Shown here piece by piece: positions 6,215-7,177 of a stretch of 7,177 nt of DNA. The DNA lies in the NCBI GenBank assembly GCA_030612185.1, contig JAUWOI010000222.1:1-7177 (forward strand), in the 5' to 3' direction. The translations under genes and the position numbers were made by a program. The stretch's first letter is position 1, and each line of letters starts with the position of its first letter. Origin of the DNA: Anaerolineae bacterium. GTDB lineage: Bacteria; Chloroflexota; Anaerolineae; B4-G1. The notes beneath the pieces are model-generated. The model saw only the letters and a list, made by a program, of their open reading frames with translations. It made no database searches and was not told the origin of the DNA.

Positions 6215-6958
6215 TTGACAATATCTCCCAGGCGGGGTAGTCTTGACGGAAGGTCTCATAAGGGCAAGGCGCTGCAGCGATTTCTGGATGAGTTCACACA
6301 GGAGTGGTACCCCCGCAGGTATTTGGTGAGCAGACCTGAGCAGGACAAGGGCACCGATTGCCTCGCAATCCTCGGCCAGTGGTACACACAAACTGGGGAC
6401 TGGAGTAAGCCAATCCTGATCATAAGACTGCACAATCTCTCCATCGACGAACAGCGATGGGTGGTGGGCTTGGTCGCAAAAAGGCTGCTTGGACTGGCTT
6501 TGGAAGAGGGATTGACTCCATTCATTCCTGGGACGGGAGACCCGCAAGCAAGGGTCTGCTTGGTTGTAGAGGAAGCACATATCCATGCACCGGAAAGGGG
6601 ATTTTCAATTGGAGCAGATGAGAGTGCTCGCCGCTACTGTGAAGGTGAGTTGCGAAACCTGATGCTACACGCCAGGAAGTATGGCGTCGGGGCAATTGTG
6701 GCATCACAGCGATCGGCCTTCATTGACAAAGGCGTGCTTTCTCAATGCAACACCTTGTTTGCTATGAAAACGGTGAGCGTTAACGATAAGAGAGTGTTTG
6801 AGGACTTCATGGACTCTGATTGGGTGAGGCTGGTGACCTATCTCGGAACTCCTCCAGAGTCGCTCCAGGCAATCCTCGTTGGCAAAGCGGCAGCAAGCTC
6901 CATTCCCTTGATTATCAAATACGAGGTCTCTTTCCCAGGCAAGGCAGGACACGAATAG
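6215..6958 (+). CDS. HerA-like ATPase/DNA translocase, C-terminal half only (probable truncated remnant)
   Basis: The frame gives 247 residues from a TTG at 6215. It matches the second half of HerA/DUF87 (FtsK-HerA) ATPases: a conserved strand 'PILIIRLHNLSIDEQRW' (about 65-81), Walker B VCLVVEEAH (114-122, E119/E120), 'LRNLMLHARKYGVGAIVASQ' (146-165) ending in the sensor-like ASQRS (163-167), and the C-terminal 'AILVGKAA' strand. The P-loop and N-terminal half are absent: upstream the frame is open only back to the TGA at 6164-6166, inside the Rad50-like gene. No ribosome site precedes the TTG, and no ATG lies near the fragment's start. HerA proteins are normally about 500-600 residues and act with NurA or Mre11-Rad50 as end-resection motors. 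As it stands it should not hydrolyse ATP. The absence of internal stops suggests recent truncation or retained use of the fragment. It starts 16 bases after the Rad50-like gene. Confidence 0.75.
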   Translation: MTISPRRGSLDGRSHKGKALQRFLDEFTQEWYPRRYLVSRPEQDKGTDCLAILGQWYTQTGDWSKPILIIRLHNLSIDEQRWVVGLVAKRLLGLALEEGLTPFIPGTGDPQARVCLVVEEAHIHAPERGFSIGADESARRYCEGELRNLMLHARKYGVGAIVASQRSAFIDKGVLSQCNTLFAMKTVSVNDKRVFEDFMDSDWVRLVTYLGTPPESLQAILVGKAAASSIPLIIKYEVSFPGKAGHE

Positions 6959-6961
6959 CAC

Positions 6962-7177
6962 ATGAGGCCAATGGGTTACCCTATGGTTTATCTGATTGTG
7001 GCTCCCGCCGGGGGCGGCAAGACCGCCCACGCTATCGCCCGCGTCCGTCGACTGCGGGCCTCCGCTCCTCTTGCCCCTGTCTGGGTTGTCCTGCCCAACT
7101 TCCCCCAGGTGGCCGGTTTCCGCCGCCGCCTGGCTCGCGCTGGCGGAGCCCTCGGCGTCGAAGTCGGCACCTTCTAC
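6962..7177 (+). CDS. AddB-like helicase-nuclease subunit, N-terminus (3' end outside window)
   Basis: The frame is open from ATG 6962 to the last base (72 codons). Other in-frame ATGs lie at 6971 and 6983, and none has a clearly spaced ribosome site, so the start is uncertain. The protein opens with 'VYLIVAPAGGGKTAHAIARV' (9-28), a Walker A loop (APAGGGKT) on the first strand, then 'APVWVVLPNFPQVAGFRRRL' and 'VEVGTFY'. This order (P-loop, strand with 'LPN/LVP' and Q, then a strand ending in T/S-F) matches the start of AddB-type exonuclease subunits, which carry a C-terminal PD-(D/E)XK nuclease domain and pair with a UvrD-like AddA. Only three bases separate it from the HerA remnant's stop. 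It is much more GC-rich (44 of 60 bases at 7021-7080) than the genes before it, so it is probably native chromosome. Other P-loop helicases are possible. Confidence 0.65.
   Translation, partial: MRPMGYPMVYLIVAPAGGGKTAHAIARVRRLRASAPLAPVWVVLPNFPQVAGFRRRLARAGGALGVEVGTFY

Overview
The window carries a series of plus-strand genes. Codon choice, a GC-rich background and the repeated word CGGCCG in the first 2.2 kb suggest a GC-rich bacterium. An environmental Chloroflexota (Anaerolineae/Ardenticatenia-type) is my best guess, but this is an impression from protein style and I could not test it. No rRNA, tRNA, CRISPR array, transposase or integrase gene is visible.

Layout. (1) Positions 1-2267 hold the C-terminal part of a YhfC-type intramembrane protease, cut by the window edge, then a two-gene ABC-2 exporter (ATPase plus permease, overlapping by ATGA). 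A perfect 11-bp inverted repeat separates the protease from the exporter. (2) Positions 2268-2902 have no intact gene but are not empty. They hold the first ~28 codons of a Gfo/Idh/MocA-type oxidoreductase that breaks off abruptly, the AT-rich C-terminal tail of an unrecognised protein, and 16 bases after that tail's stop codon a 128-bp structure with the architecture of an integron attC site. The stretch reads as a recombination scar. (3) Positions 2903-6198 hold a tightly coupled pair: an Mre11/SbcD-like nuclease with two altered metal-ligand positions, and a Rad50/SbcC-like ATPase of the YhaN type whose coiled coil carries a two-helix transmembrane hairpin where Rad50 has its zinc hook. (4) Positions 6215-6958 encode the C-terminal half of a HerA-type ATPase without its P-loop and without a convincing start. 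(5) Positions 6962-7177 begin a GC-rich gene whose N-terminus looks like an AddB-type helicase-nuclease subunit; it runs out of the window.

How it fits together. The right two thirds is a set of DNA-end-processing genes: a nuclease and membrane-anchored SMC-like ATPase, a decayed or variant HerA translocase, and probably an AddB-type nuclease. The word CGGCCG occurs 14 times in 1-2267 but only twice in 2268-6958, so the Mre11/Rad50/HerA block and the scar before it probably have a different history from the exporter block. The most interesting points are the attC-like scar beside a cassette-like ORF tail, the membrane-hairpin Rad50 paired with a variant Mre11, and the headless HerA.
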